A DNA stretch of 21,526 nucleotides, from positions 1 to 21,526 of the forward strand of contig PMAL01000101.1 of the NCBI GenBank assembly GCA_003152555.1, written 5' to 3'. Source of the DNA: Acidimicrobiaceae bacterium. Lineage in GTDB: Bacteria; Actinomycetota; Acidimicrobiia; Acidimicrobiales; RAAP-2. This document shows positions 6,108-14,189 of this stretch, one piece after another. The notes under the pieces are model-generated. The model saw only the letters and a program-made list of their open reading frames with translations. It had not been told where the DNA came from and did no database searches. Made by a program: the position numbers and the translations under genes. Every line of letters begins with the position of its first letter. Position 1 is the stretch's first letter.

Positions 6108-7854
6108 GAGGATCGGCTTGGGCCCCACGCAGCAGCCTGCCGGGAAGTTCACCCGTGACCACACCGTCTTCGAAGGTCACCGATCCGCGTTTGATTGTGA
6201 ACCGGTAGCCCGTAGCCCCCTGCAAAAAGCGGCGCCCTCCCGCCGGCAAGTCCGTCACGATCCTCGGCGAAGCGCATTCAAGCTTCTCAAAGTCAATGAC
6301 GTTGAGATCGGCCAGCAGTCCGGGGACGACAAGGCCCCGATCACGCCACCCGAAGTGATGCGCCGGACGTTGCGTCATCTGCTGGATTACCCACTCGATG
6401 GGCAGGCGCTGTTCGCCGGTTCGGTCTCGGGCCCAGAGCGTCATGAACGATGTGGTCATACTGCCATCACAAATTTGGCCGCAGTGCGCACCGGCGTCGG
6501 AAAGTCCGAACATCGCCACCGGCGAACTGATCATCTCGCGAACGGCGTCGAGATTACCTTGGGCGAAATTGAAAAGTGGCACGTAAATGAGCTGTCGGCC
6601 GTCCCGCTGTAGTTGCACATCGTAGGCGTATTCGAGGGGGTCGAGACCCATTCGTCGGGCCGCCGCACCCAGAGACATGCTGCGATCAAGATCGTAATTA
6701 GGCGGATCGTCCAGCACGTACATATCGTCGAAGCGACCAAAAAAGGCGTAGCCAGCGAATGCGTCGTCGCCACTGGTGAGCGCGGAGTGGCCGTCGAGTA
6801 TTTGACGGCGAAGATCGGGGGTCTGCAACGCGACCACCCGTTCGGCGAGCGGCAGACCAGCGATTTTGGCATAGGCGCGCGTCGGGCTGAACACGCAGGT
6901 TGACGCTTCGAGACCCATTAAGACGCCGATGGGACGCGGTGCCACCTGGGCCTTAACCTCGAGTCCTTCCGCCTGAAGTGTTTCGGCGAGCGCCATGAGA
7001 TCACGCCAGCGCTCTGGTGCGGCGAAGTCCTGTTGCACCGTATAGCTCATCGGCCGCTGGCTGGTGCGCGCGAATTCGGTCGCGAGGGCGAATTCGGCGG
7101 CGGCGAACTCATCGTCAGTGGTTTGATAGCTGTCCGAGAGGAACTGGAAGACACCTTTGTTGCTCGAGCGCAACACCGACGCCAGCGCCATGAGCTCGGG
7201 CTCGCGGGCCCGCAGGGTACCCAAGTTTTCACCGGTGCTCGTGCGATGGCGTTCAGTGCGCGACGTTGATACCCCGAGCGCTCCCGCGTCCAGCCCTTGC
7301 GCGAGAAGACGGGCCATCGAATTAATCTCATCATCGTCAGGATGTTCGCTGGGATCGGCCCCGCGATCGCCCATAACAAAACCACGCAATGCCGCATGCG
7401 GGACGTGCGTACCCACGTCAATAGTGCGTGCTTGAGCCTCCAGCGCGTCGAGATATTCCGGAAAAGACTCCCAGCCCCAACGTAAGCCCTCGTGTAATGC
7501 GGTGCCAGGAATGTCCTCGACCCCCTCCATCATGGCAATTAACCAGTCATGTCGGTCGGGAGCCACTGGAGCGAATCCCACGCCGCAGTTACCCATTGCC
7601 ACCGTGGTGACGCCGTGCTGGGACGACGGCGCGAGCCAGGGGTCCCAAGTCGCTTGACCGTCATAGTGCGTGTGGGGATCGACAAATCCCGGTGTCACCA
7701 TGAGTCCTCTCGCGTCTATCTCGCGACGTCCCTGACTAATGTCGTCGCCAACCTCGACAATGCGGTCGTCCACAATCGCGACGTCTGCCCGGCGGGCCGG
7801 AGAACCCGTACCGTCGACGACCAATCCGTTTCGGATGACCAGGTCGGCACTCAT
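6103..7854 (-). CDS. Amidohydrolase family 3 protein (N-acyl-D-amino-acid deacylase-like)
   Basis: A 583-residue metal-dependent amidohydrolase. Seen: the N-terminal beta-sandwich strand start LVIRNGLVVDGTG (5-17), the metal-binding HxH in GFVDPHTHYDGQ (56-67; His61, His63), the D-aminoacylase-type GNCGVGF (88-94, Cys90) and FGLSDAGAH near residue 456 with the late catalytic Asp. The C-terminus returns to the sandwich with GLLADLNVIDFEKL. Relatives hydrolyse the amide of N-acyl-D-amino acids, including N-formyl groups, or similar amides and ureides. Because it shares an operon with a formyltransferase and an amino-acid adenylating protein, an N-acylated amino acid substrate is attractive, but many actinobacterial members have unknown substrates. 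ATG 7854 follows the reductase stop by 16 nt; the end is within the 8-bp repeat. Confidence 0.88.
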   Translation of the reverse strand: MSADLVIRNGLVVDGTGSPARRADVAIVDDRIVEVGDDISQGRREIDARGLMVTPGFVDPHTHYDGQATWDPWLAPSSQHGVTTVAMGNCGVGFAPVAPDRHDWLIAMMEGVEDIPGTALHEGLRWGWESFPEYLDALEAQARTIDVGTHVPHAALRGFVMGDRGADPSEHPDDDEINSMARLLAQGLDAGALGVSTSRTERHRTSTGENLGTLRAREPELMALASVLRSSNKGVFQFLSDSYQTTDDEFAAAEFALATEFARTSQRPMSYTVQQDFAAPERWRDLMALAETLQAEGLEVKAQVAPRPIGVLMGLEASTCVFSPTRAYAKIAGLPLAERVVALQTPDLRRQILDGHSALTSGDDAFAGYAFFGRFDDMYVLDDPPNYDLDRSMSLGAAARRMGLDPLEYAYDVQLQRDGRQLIYVPLFNFAQGNLDAVREMISSPVAMFGLSDAGAHCGQICDGSMTTSFMTLWARDRTGEQRLPIEWVIQQMTQRPAHHFGWRDRGLVVPGLLADLNVIDFEKLECASPRIVTDLPAGGRRFLQGATGYRFTIKRGSVTFEDGVVTGELPGRLLRGAQADPR

Positions 7855-7870
7855 AGTCAGTCCACGGCCC

Positions 7871-8746
7871 TTAACCGCCCATAACCCATCGACGCAACGA
7901 TTTACGCGCGTCGGTCAATTCTTGATACTGGGCGTTCGAAAGCGTGATAGCCCCCGCGGCGCAGTTCTCGTCGAGATGGCGCAGCGACGACGTGCCGGGA
8001 ATCGGCAGCATGACGGGTGATCGATGCAGCAGCCACGCCAAAGCTACCTGGGAAGTCGTAACGCCAAGTTCCGTCGCTACCTGGTCCAGCGGACCGTCCG
8101 GTTCGGAAAGTTTCCCATTGGCCAAGGGAAAGTACGGAATAAACGCGATGTCGTGCTGTTCGCAGTAATCAACGACGTCGTCAGCACTTCGATGGGCAAT
8201 GTTGTAGTTATTCTGGACGCTAGCAATGGGAACAATCCTCCGGGCCGCCTCGATTTGACCGACGCTCACCTCAGAAAGGCCAACTTCTCGCACCTTGCCT
8301 TCGTCGCGCAGCGCCTTGAGGAGACCAAACTGGTCATCGGCTGGGACTTTTGGATCCACACGGTGCAATTGGAAGAGATCGATCTGCTCGACCCCGAGGC
8401 GCGCCAGGCTGCCTTCACACTGCTTGCGCAGATAGTCGGGACTTCCGCATTCCTGCCATTGACCAGGTCCGGAGCGAGTGAAACCGGCCTTGGTAGCGAT
8501 TTTCAACAGGGGCGCGTAAGGATGAAGTGCTTCACGAATCAGTTCTTCGGCAACGTTCGGTCCGTATGAATCGGCTGTGTCGAGCAGATCAACGCCCAGC
8601 TCCACGGCCCTACGCAAAATAGTCAGCGCGGCGTCGTGATCTTTGAGGGGACCCCATACACCCGAACCAGGGAGTTGCATGGTCCCAAAGCCCAGTCGAT
8701 GCACATTAAGCGTGCCTACGTTCAATGTCCCGGAAACTTCTCTCAT
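7871..8746 (-). CDS. Aldo/keto reductase
   Basis: An NADPH-dependent carbonyl reductase of the AKR superfamily. From the ATG at 8746 it has 291 residues. The catalytic tetrad is present: Asp56 and Tyr61 in LLDTADSYG (54-62), Lys86 in ATKAGFT (84-90) and His128 in FQLHRVD (125-131). The cofactor-binding C-terminus contains PIPGTSSLRHLDEN. The frame is open to 8863, but an AAGGAGAG Shine-Dalgarno stands about 9 nt before ATG 8746, and the upstream residues are not family-like, so I chose 8746. It is the first gene of the minus-strand operon. Substrate unknown: a ketone or aldehyde intermediate of the pathway is possible, as is an unrelated general reductase. Confidence 0.9.
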   Translation of the reverse strand: MREVSGTLNVGTLNVHRLGFGTMQLPGSGVWGPLKDHDAALTILRRAVELGVDLLDTADSYGPNVAEELIREALHPYAPLLKIATKAGFTRSGPGQWQECGSPDYLRKQCEGSLARLGVEQIDLFQLHRVDPKVPADDQFGLLKALRDEGKVREVGLSEVSVGQIEAARRIVPIASVQNNYNIAHRSADDVVDYCEQHDIAFIPYFPLANGKLSEPDGPLDQVATELGVTTSQVALAWLLHRSPVMLPIPGTSSLRHLDENCAAGAITLSNAQYQELTDARKSLRRWVMGG

Positions 8747-8799
8747 CGCCCGTCTCTCCTTCGGATTTGCCTTTCGTGACCTACTCTCAACCACATAGC

Positions 8800-8817
8800 C
8801 CTCGTCTAGGGACGAGG
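8800..8817 (-). promoter_or_regulatory. Perfect inverted repeat in the reductase leader
   Basis: CCTCGTC-TAGG-GACGAGG is a perfect 7-bp stem with a 4-nt loop. It lies 53 nt upstream of the reductase ATG, in the divergent region shared with the flavoprotein gene. There is no T-tract on either side, so an operator or a leader-RNA hairpin is more likely than a terminator. Confidence 0.45.
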
Positions 8818-8922
8818 CAATCTTACCTACTGGCCTAACACAGGATTTGACAGGTCCGTCCAAGACCGTGGCACGGCGTAACCTGTTTTAACTGCGTGAG
8901 CGAAGAAAGGACCACCGTAATT

Positions 8923-9009
8923 ATGAAATTGCGGTGTCGACGAGCAATGGCACACTTTTCGGTCGGAAGTTTTTTCCTAGTAGAAGTACCCATTCGTAGT
9001 TGCCAATGA
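8923..9009 (+). CDS. Possible small ORF (28 aa) coupled to the flavoprotein start
   Basis: An ATG at 8923 follows AAGAAAGGA at 8902-8910, a fair Shine-Dalgarno a dozen nucleotides away. The frame runs 28 codons and its TGA (9007-9009) overlaps the flavoprotein ATG (9006) as ATGA. The peptide begins MKLRCRRAMAHFSV and then is hydrophobic (GSFFLVEV). The flavoprotein has no evident Shine-Dalgarno, so coupling is plausible. No family is recognised. A chance ORF remains likely at this length. Confidence 0.3.
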   Translation: MKLRCRRAMAHFSVGSFFLVEVPIRSCQ

Positions 9010-10820
9010 TTGAATTTGCCATCGTTGGCCTAGGCCCGTGGGGCCTATGTGTGCTGGAGCGCACCGTCAGTAGAGCGCGCCAGACGACGACTTTCATTCG
9101 TCTGCACGTGGTGGAACCAGGTCAATTGGGTGGCGGGGTGTACGCCACCGAACAGCCCGACTACTTGGTGCTCAACAACCCCTGCGGACAACTATCGCTC
9201 TACGCTTCTCCCGACGATGTCGAAGATCCACCGTACGCCAAAGGGCTCTACGACTGGGCCGTTGAAACGGGCTATCAGTGGGTGGGGCACGAGTGTCGCA
9301 TTGGAACTCGTGGCGTTCCCATTCTCGCGAGCGACTACCTGCCGCGCCGGCTCATGGGTGAATACTTGGCATGGTTTTACGACTCCCTACTCTCGGACAT
9401 TCCGTCGAACTTAGAGGTCGTGCGTCACTACGCCGCTGCCACCGACATCGAACCGGAATTAGGCGGTCGAGAAACCGTGTCGCTCAACGACGGCACATCT
9501 ATCAGCGTCCAGCACGTCGTGCTGACCTCGGGGCATACGCTCAACGATGAATTCATCGCAGGCTCCAACGATGTGCGTTACCTGCGCCCGTACCCCGTCG
9601 AATACTTCGACACTTTCTTACCTGCAGGTGCCCCCATCGCGATTGCCGGAATGGGACTGGTGGGCTTCGACCTGCTCACCGCACTCACCATTGGTCGCGG
9701 CGGCACGTACGAGGATGTTGGTGAACGCAAACGTTATATTTCCAGCGGAAATGAACCAGACATCTATCTGTACTCTCGGTCGGGGGATCCTTACTGCGCT
9801 AAGTCGGCGCACGGTATTGACCCGTACGGCGAGTATCAACCAGTCGTGTGCACGCCGCAGGCATTTAGGGAACTCACAAATCCGCAAGGTACTCGATCAA
9901 GGCGACGCGTAGATTTCCGTCACGATCTCATGCCCATGCTGTTCGCAGAGATGCAAAGTCGCTATTACACCCACGCCGCATTTTTAGATGGGGGTGCCAG
10001 CGCGGTGGGAATCGTGCGTTCCGTTCTCCAACGGGCTTGGGCCGATGGATCGTTTGACCAAGTTGTAGCGAACCTCGAAGCTAGATACGGTCACTTCGAC
10101 CCCGCCAGCTACGTTTTTACTGACGTCGACGCGCGATACGGCTCAAGCGATGACTATCAGACGCACGTCTACGAGATGGTCGAGACGGATTTGGATCAGG
10201 CCCTTGCGGTGGGCGGCAGTCCAGTGAAGGCAGCCCTAGAAGTAACTCGAATTCTGCGGGACCAACTTCGCTCCGTCATTGAGTTTGGTGGATTAACTCT
10301 TGAGTCCTACATTGACTTCCAATCCAACGTTCGAGGTCGAATCAACCGTTTCGAAGCAGGCCCACCACCCTTGCGCTCACAGCAACTTCTGGGATTGCTC
10401 GACGCCGGGATCGTTCATATTCCGTTTGGACCACATCCCGAATTGGCAGCGGCGGACAATGGAAGAGTGACCCTTAGATCGACAAAGCTTGCGCACGAGT
10501 TTGAGACCACGGTTAATGGCGTCGTGCGAGGTCACCTTGATCTTCCCTCGCTCGCACGATCTCGCTCCCCTTTGCTCAGTCGTCTCTACGCAAAAGGTCG
10601 CCTTACTCAGCTGAGTTACGGCGACACCACAGTGGGTAGCGTGGCAATCAGCGAGGATTTCCATCCCTACGACGCCGAAGGACGACTCCAGGTCAATCTT
10701 TCATTGCTCGGCGTGCTGACCGAAGGAGTTCGTTACTTCACTCACTACCTACCGTCGCCGCAAAGTCGACTACGAGCGGTACTCGACGCCCAACTCTGCG
10801 TAGAGGACATCGTTGGCTGA
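9006..10820 (+). CDS. Large FAD/NAD(P)-binding oxidoreductase-like protein (NAD_binding_9 type)
   Basis: About 604 residues. The N-terminus has the dinucleotide-binding fold IEFAIVGLGPWGLCVLE (2-18, GLGPWG), then GQLGGGVY and YLVLNNPCGQLSLYA, as in the FAD-NAD(P)-binding PF13454-type family. A second nucleotide-binding stretch, IAIAGMGLVGFDLLTAL, lies near residue 213. The C-terminal half has a long acidic helix-rich region and LLGVLTEGVRYFTHYLPSP near the end. Members of this group are poorly characterised flavoproteins, many sitting in biosynthetic clusters. This is not a recognisable ornithine/lysine N-hydroxylase. I prefer ATG 9006; the frame also opens two codons earlier at TTG 9000. It is divergent from the reductase operon and convergent with the sulfhydrylase gene (30 nt). 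It probably performs an oxidation on the cluster's product (inference). Confidence 0.8.
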   Translation: MIEFAIVGLGPWGLCVLERTVSRARQTTTFIRLHVVEPGQLGGGVYATEQPDYLVLNNPCGQLSLYASPDDVEDPPYAKGLYDWAVETGYQWVGHECRIGTRGVPILASDYLPRRLMGEYLAWFYDSLLSDIPSNLEVVRHYAAATDIEPELGGRETVSLNDGTSISVQHVVLTSGHTLNDEFIAGSNDVRYLRPYPVEYFDTFLPAGAPIAIAGMGLVGFDLLTALTIGRGGTYEDVGERKRYISSGNEPDIYLYSRSGDPYCAKSAHGIDPYGEYQPVVCTPQAFRELTNPQGTRSRRRVDFRHDLMPMLFAEMQSRYYTHAAFLDGGASAVGIVRSVLQRAWADGSFDQVVANLEARYGHFDPASYVFTDVDARYGSSDDYQTHVYEMVETDLDQALAVGGSPVKAALEVTRILRDQLRSVIEFGGLTLESYIDFQSNVRGRINRFEAGPPPLRSQQLLGLLDAGIVHIPFGPHPELAAADNGRVTLRSTKLAHEFETTVNGVVRGHLDLPSLARSRSPLLSRLYAKGRLTQLSYGDTTVGSVAISEDFHPYDAEGRLQVNLSLLGVLTEGVRYFTHYLPSPQSRLRAVLDAQLCVEDIVG

Positions 10821-10850
10821 CCTTGGAGGTTTTGACCGGTCGGGTGACCG

Positions 10851-12125
10851 TTAGGCGGTCGCCTTCGACAACGCTTGATCGATGTCGTCGATCAGGTCAT
10901 CTACATGCTCGAGCCCGATAGACAGTCGAATGGTCTCCGGCCTGATTCCGGCCGCGGCCAACTCGCTCGAACTGAGCTGGCGGTGCGTCGTGGAAGCCGG
11001 GTGAATGACCAGCGATTTGGCGTCGCCCAGATTGAGCAATCGCTTGAACAGTTGTAACGAATCAAAGAATGCCAAACCAGCGTCGTAGCCGCCCACCACT
11101 CCAAAGGTGATGATCGAAGGGACTCGGCCATTGAGATAACGCTGGACAAGATGATGGTAGGGATTATCCGGAAAGCCGGCGAAATTCACCCACTGGACCC
11201 GAGCATCAGCGGCCAAATAAGCGGCGACCGCTCGAGCGTTGGCCTCATGACGCTCGAGGCGAACGGCCAAGGTTTCCAGACCCTGCAGGAGCAGAAAGAC
11301 GTTGAAGGGCGAAAGAGTGGCCCCCGTGTTGCGGAGTTGAATCGAACGCGCTCGCACCACGAAAGCGCGCTCGGGAAAGTCTCGAGCAAACACCGCGTTA
11401 TGGAACGCCGGCTCCGGCTCATTGAATGTTGGGAAACGTTTGGCGTTCTCGGACCACGGGAAATTGCCGCTGTCGATGATCGCGCCACCGAGGGTTGTGC
11501 CGTGACCGCCCACGAATTTAGTCAGCGAGTGCACGACGACGTCGGCACCATGATGGATTGGCTTGAGCATCAACGGAGTCGCGACCGTATTGTCCACGAT
11601 GAGCGGCACTCCAGCTCGATGAGCGACGCCGGCCACCGCCTCTAGGTCCACCACATTGCCCGCAGGGTTGCCGATTGTCTCTAAGAATACGCAGCAGGTG
11701 CGATTGTCAATGAGTGCCGCAATCGAATCGGCCTGATCGTCCACCGCAAATCGGGCTTCAATGCCCAGAGTTGAGAGCACGTGGGCAAAGTACGTGTACG
11801 TGGCTCCGTAGAGTTGCGGAGCCACCACGAAATTGGAACCGGCTACGGCGACGGTGAGAATTGCGTAACTTACCGCCGCCATTCCTGACGCCACGACCAG
11901 GGCTGCCGTACCGTCTTCGAGAGCAGCCAGGCGCTTTTCCAGGACGTCGTTCGTGGGATTGTTGATCCGGTTGTAGTGAAAGCCCGGTATCTCGAGGTCC
12001 ATGATGGCGTTGGCGTGATCGGCGTCGATGAAGTCATTGGCAACGGTCTGATAGATCGGCACCGCGACGGACCGCGTGCCATCGGCTTGATAGCCGCCAT
12101 GAATCGCGATCGTCTCGTCATGCAT
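10851..12125 (-). CDS. metY: O-acetylhomoserine aminocarboxypropyltransferase/sulfhydrylase (PLP-dependent)
   Basis: A 424-residue member of the Cys/Met-metabolism PLP family. Seen: ETIAIHGGYQADGTRSVAVP at the N-terminus, YNRINNPTNDVLEKRLAALE (51-70), the substrate/PLP region PQLYGATYTYF (103-113), VDNTVATP (177-184) and the PLP-binding lysine Lys203 in HSLTKFVGGHGT. These fit the MetY group, which makes homocysteine from O-acetylhomoserine and sulfide, better than cystathionine lyases; the extra HNAVFARDFPERAFVVRAR insert is typical. The ATG follows AAGAGGAG by about 12 nt. No metX or other methionine gene is in view. It stands alone between the two clusters, so a housekeeping role is as likely as a cluster role. 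No SAM riboswitch pattern is seen upstream. Confidence 0.9.
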   Translation of the reverse strand: MHDETIAIHGGYQADGTRSVAVPIYQTVANDFIDADHANAIMDLEIPGFHYNRINNPTNDVLEKRLAALEDGTAALVVASGMAAVSYAILTVAVAGSNFVVAPQLYGATYTYFAHVLSTLGIEARFAVDDQADSIAALIDNRTCCVFLETIGNPAGNVVDLEAVAGVAHRAGVPLIVDNTVATPLMLKPIHHGADVVVHSLTKFVGGHGTTLGGAIIDSGNFPWSENAKRFPTFNEPEPAFHNAVFARDFPERAFVVRARSIQLRNTGATLSPFNVFLLLQGLETLAVRLERHEANARAVAAYLAADARVQWVNFAGFPDNPYHHLVQRYLNGRVPSIITFGVVGGYDAGLAFFDSLQLFKRLLNLGDAKSLVIHPASTTHRQLSSSELAAAGIRPETIRLSIGLEHVDDLIDDIDQALSKATA

Positions 12126-12249
12126 GGATTAAGTCGCTCCTCTTAATGAAGCCCGCCAAATAGTTAGCATACAAACGTCTAGGCATCGAACGACGCGACG
12201 TAACCAGAGCAATGTGGTCTTGCAACGTTGATAGGAACTTACGGGTGCT

Positions 12250-12265
12250 TTATCGTGCACGATAA
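12250..12265. promoter_or_regulatory. Perfect 16-bp palindrome (candidate operator)
   Basis: TTATCGTGCACGATAA is a perfect palindrome with no spacer. It lies in the 236-nt divergent region between the sulfhydrylase gene (125 nt from its ATG) and the GT4 gene (97 nt). Its size and symmetry fit a homodimeric repressor site. I do not recognise the consensus. Confidence 0.55.
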
Positions 12266-12340
12266 CCTTCGAGACTCCACACTGCCACCAACGTGACCCT
12301 CGGCTGACTTCATCGACCGTACCGGCAAACCGGACTCCAA

Positions 12341-12354
12341 AGGTCGCTCGACCT
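12341..12354 (+). promoter_or_regulatory. Short inverted repeat just before the GT4 start
   Basis: AGGTCG-CT-CGACCT ends 7 nt before ATG 12362. As DNA it is an operator-like dyad, and its position would block initiation at that ATG when bound or folded. It could also mean that the true start lies further downstream. Confidence 0.3.
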
Positions 12355-12361
12355 CTTTGCC

Positions 12362-13723
12362 ATGGCGGTGTTGATAGATTGGCGCGCTGGTGTCCTGGAC
12401 TTACTCACTTTGAATCATGCGAGACTGATTATCGTGTCTCACCTCGACCTACCGATCGGCGACGCATCCTCCCGGTCGAATCACGACCGGACCACCGACG
12501 GCCGACGGTTACGAATCCTCGCGGTCGGAGACGTCGTCCCGTGGCCCGCGCGCGACGGCTACCGTCTGCGATTCTCATCTGTCCTAGAAGCGCTGAGTGA
12601 CGTAGGTGAGATTGATCTTTTTTTGGGTGTTTACGCGGGACAGGAAGATACGCGAAAGCTACCGAGCATTTTCAGTCGCCATGAGGTAGTCGTCGTTCCA
12701 AAGATGAACCCGTCGAGGGCCCTCGTCCTTCTTACGGCTCGTAGTCAGTTGCCCAGTCTCATACTGTGGCGTGAATGGGACGAAGCCCGCGCTCGAATCC
12801 GCCAATTCGTGAGAGGACCCTACGATCTTGTCTGGTATACGCACGCGGACACGTTCGTGGCTCTCGGCGACCCGTCCTTTGGTCCAGCGGTCGTCGACCT
12901 CGACAATTTGGTGGACCACATCCTTCAACGTTCTTTCTCGCCGTCATTCAGAACCTCAAATCGCGCCCAAATTCCAATTGGGATACATCATCTGCATATT
13001 GCCGCAATCGCCAAATGGGCGCTCAACCAGCGCGACCGCATTCTCTGGGCCCGGCTTCAGCGCTCGATCGCCAAGAAAGCTGCGACGACCGTGGTTTGCA
13101 GCGAGGTCGACCGACAGCGACTGAGGGCCAACCGTGTAGCGATAATTCCGAATAGTTACGCCGATCCCGGACCGCCTTCCGGCCCCCTACCAAACGAGCC
13201 GAACCTCGTAATGGTGGCGACGTTTACTTACCAACCCAATCTCGACGGCGCCCATTGGTTTGCACATCAAGTGCTCCCAGAACTTCGCAGACTGGTCCCT
13301 GACGTGAAGGTCCGTCTGGTGGGTCGATACGACGAACGATTAGCTGTCGCTGCCTCGGTTCCTGGTGTGGAAATCGTCGGTGAAGTCGAGATGGTGGGTC
13401 CGGAACTTCGGAATGCTCGGGGTGCCGTGATTCCATTACTTAATGGCAGTGGAACCCGAATCAAAGTTCTCGAGGCGTTCGCTTATGCTTTACCAGTCGT
13501 GACGACCGAAATCGGGTGCGAAGGGCTTGGCATTACCGCCGGTCGCCACGCGTTGGTCCAAAGCGACCCCCTGGCTTTCGCTGCTGCTTGCGCACAAATT
13601 CTCACGGACGAGTCACTATGCGAGGGCCTTCGCCAGAATGGAAGAAGCTTCTTTGTGGACCATTACCGCACATACACGGTAGCCGCGCAAATTAGACGAA
13701 CCGCGTTAGGCGCGGCGCACTAG
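12362..13723 (+). CDS. GT-B glycosyltransferase, family 4 (group 1) type
   Basis: A 453-residue GT-B fold enzyme. Seen: the N-terminal domain with RLRILAVGDVVPWPARDGYRLR (49-70; glycine-rich acceptor loop), the linker VVCSEVDRQRLRANRVAIIPN (244-264), then the donor half with VMVATFTYQPNLDGAHWF (283-300) and PLLNGSGTRIKVLEAFAYAL (358-377), where Lys367 and Glu371 match the nucleotide-sugar contact positions, followed by PVVTTEIGCEGL. It should transfer a sugar from a nucleotide donor during surface glycan assembly at the cytoplasmic face. ATG 12362 is the longest plausible start, but no Shine-Dalgarno precedes it and homology would begin near residue 49; GTG 12434 is an alternative. Neighbouring GT2, GT4 and flippase genes support a polysaccharide role. 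Confidence 0.85.
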   Translation: MAVLIDWRAGVLDLLTLNHARLIIVSHLDLPIGDASSRSNHDRTTDGRRLRILAVGDVVPWPARDGYRLRFSSVLEALSDVGEIDLFLGVYAGQEDTRKLPSIFSRHEVVVVPKMNPSRALVLLTARSQLPSLILWREWDEARARIRQFVRGPYDLVWYTHADTFVALGDPSFGPAVVDLDNLVDHILQRSFSPSFRTSNRAQIPIGIHHLHIAAIAKWALNQRDRILWARLQRSIAKKAATTVVCSEVDRQRLRANRVAIIPNSYADPGPPSGPLPNEPNLVMVATFTYQPNLDGAHWFAHQVLPELRRLVPDVKVRLVGRYDERLAVAASVPGVEIVGEVEMVGPELRNARGAVIPLLNGSGTRIKVLEAFAYALPVVTTEIGCEGLGITAGRHALVQSDPLAFAAACAQILTDESLCEGLRQNGRSFFVDHYRTYTVAAQIRRTALGAAH

Positions 13724-14189
13724 TTAGTGGCCAACGCAATAGCGCCGAGCTCAGAACCATAAGCCGGGCTTGTTGTGATGCGCCAAAAATGGCTCATGTG
13801 TCCCACTTTCATCACGGGGTATCTCCGATTCGCGGCAACTGAATGTTCACTGGAGAACCGCTCCAACTATTCAATCGAATTACCATGTAGTTATGCATAA
13901 ATTGCGGTCCGACTCGCCCGACTCCGCGTGACCAATGGGACGGACCAGATCGTGTCGAGAGTGAGCGCGGTCGTGCACAGTTTGCGTGGCGACCAATTCT
14001 TTGAAGTAGCCACTGTTTCGGTGCAATCGCAATCGCTGAAAGACCGGGAACTCTTGGGTGTCCCGGACGATTACGAGGACAATCTTTCGGTCCTCGTGCG
14101 AAATAATTCATACCGAGACGCTGGCACTCAAAGATGATTGGCGAGAACCTCAATCGCCAGGGCCGAGGTCGAGGTTCTCTCGCGGATGG
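13724..14189 (+). other. Gap with an interrupted, coding-like frame
   Basis: No intact gene fills this 466-nt gap. One frame (GTG 13928 to TGA 14135-14137, 69 codons) has coding-like codon choice with TDQIVSRVSAVVHSLRGDQF and VPDDYEDNLSVLVRNNSYRD. Past that TGA the same frame stays open and coding-like for 39 more codons (AEVEVLSRMDARDATKKKY) to TGA 14255-14257, overlapping the presumed N-terminus of the GT2. It may be a small gene broken by a nonsense change, or chance. From 13724 to 13927 I see nothing. Confidence 0.3.

Noticed and set aside
7033..7485. Several plus-strand frames inside the amidohydrolase gene
   Set aside because: They are antisense to a complete gene with clear catalytic motifs and have no recognisable domain.
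9000..10820. Ornithine/lysine N-hydroxylase for a formyl-hydroxamate siderophore
   Set aside because: Tempting next to a formyltransferase, but the flavoprotein has the NAD_binding_9-type motifs rather than those of N-hydroxylating monooxygenases, and no siderophore NRPS or transporter is present.
10836..10860. Bidirectional terminator between the flavoprotein and sulfhydrylase genes
   Set aside because: Alternating GACCG/CGGTC blocks can form 5-bp stems, but they are short, mutually exclusive and have no T-run on either strand.
12126..12361. SAM riboswitch upstream of the sulfhydrylase gene
   Set aside because: I looked for SAM-I/SAM-IV style conserved cores on the minus strand and found none.
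13812..14153. 113-codon minus-strand frame in the gap before the GT2
   Set aside because: Residue composition looks random, no ribosome site is present, and it lies opposite the more coding-like plus-strand frame.
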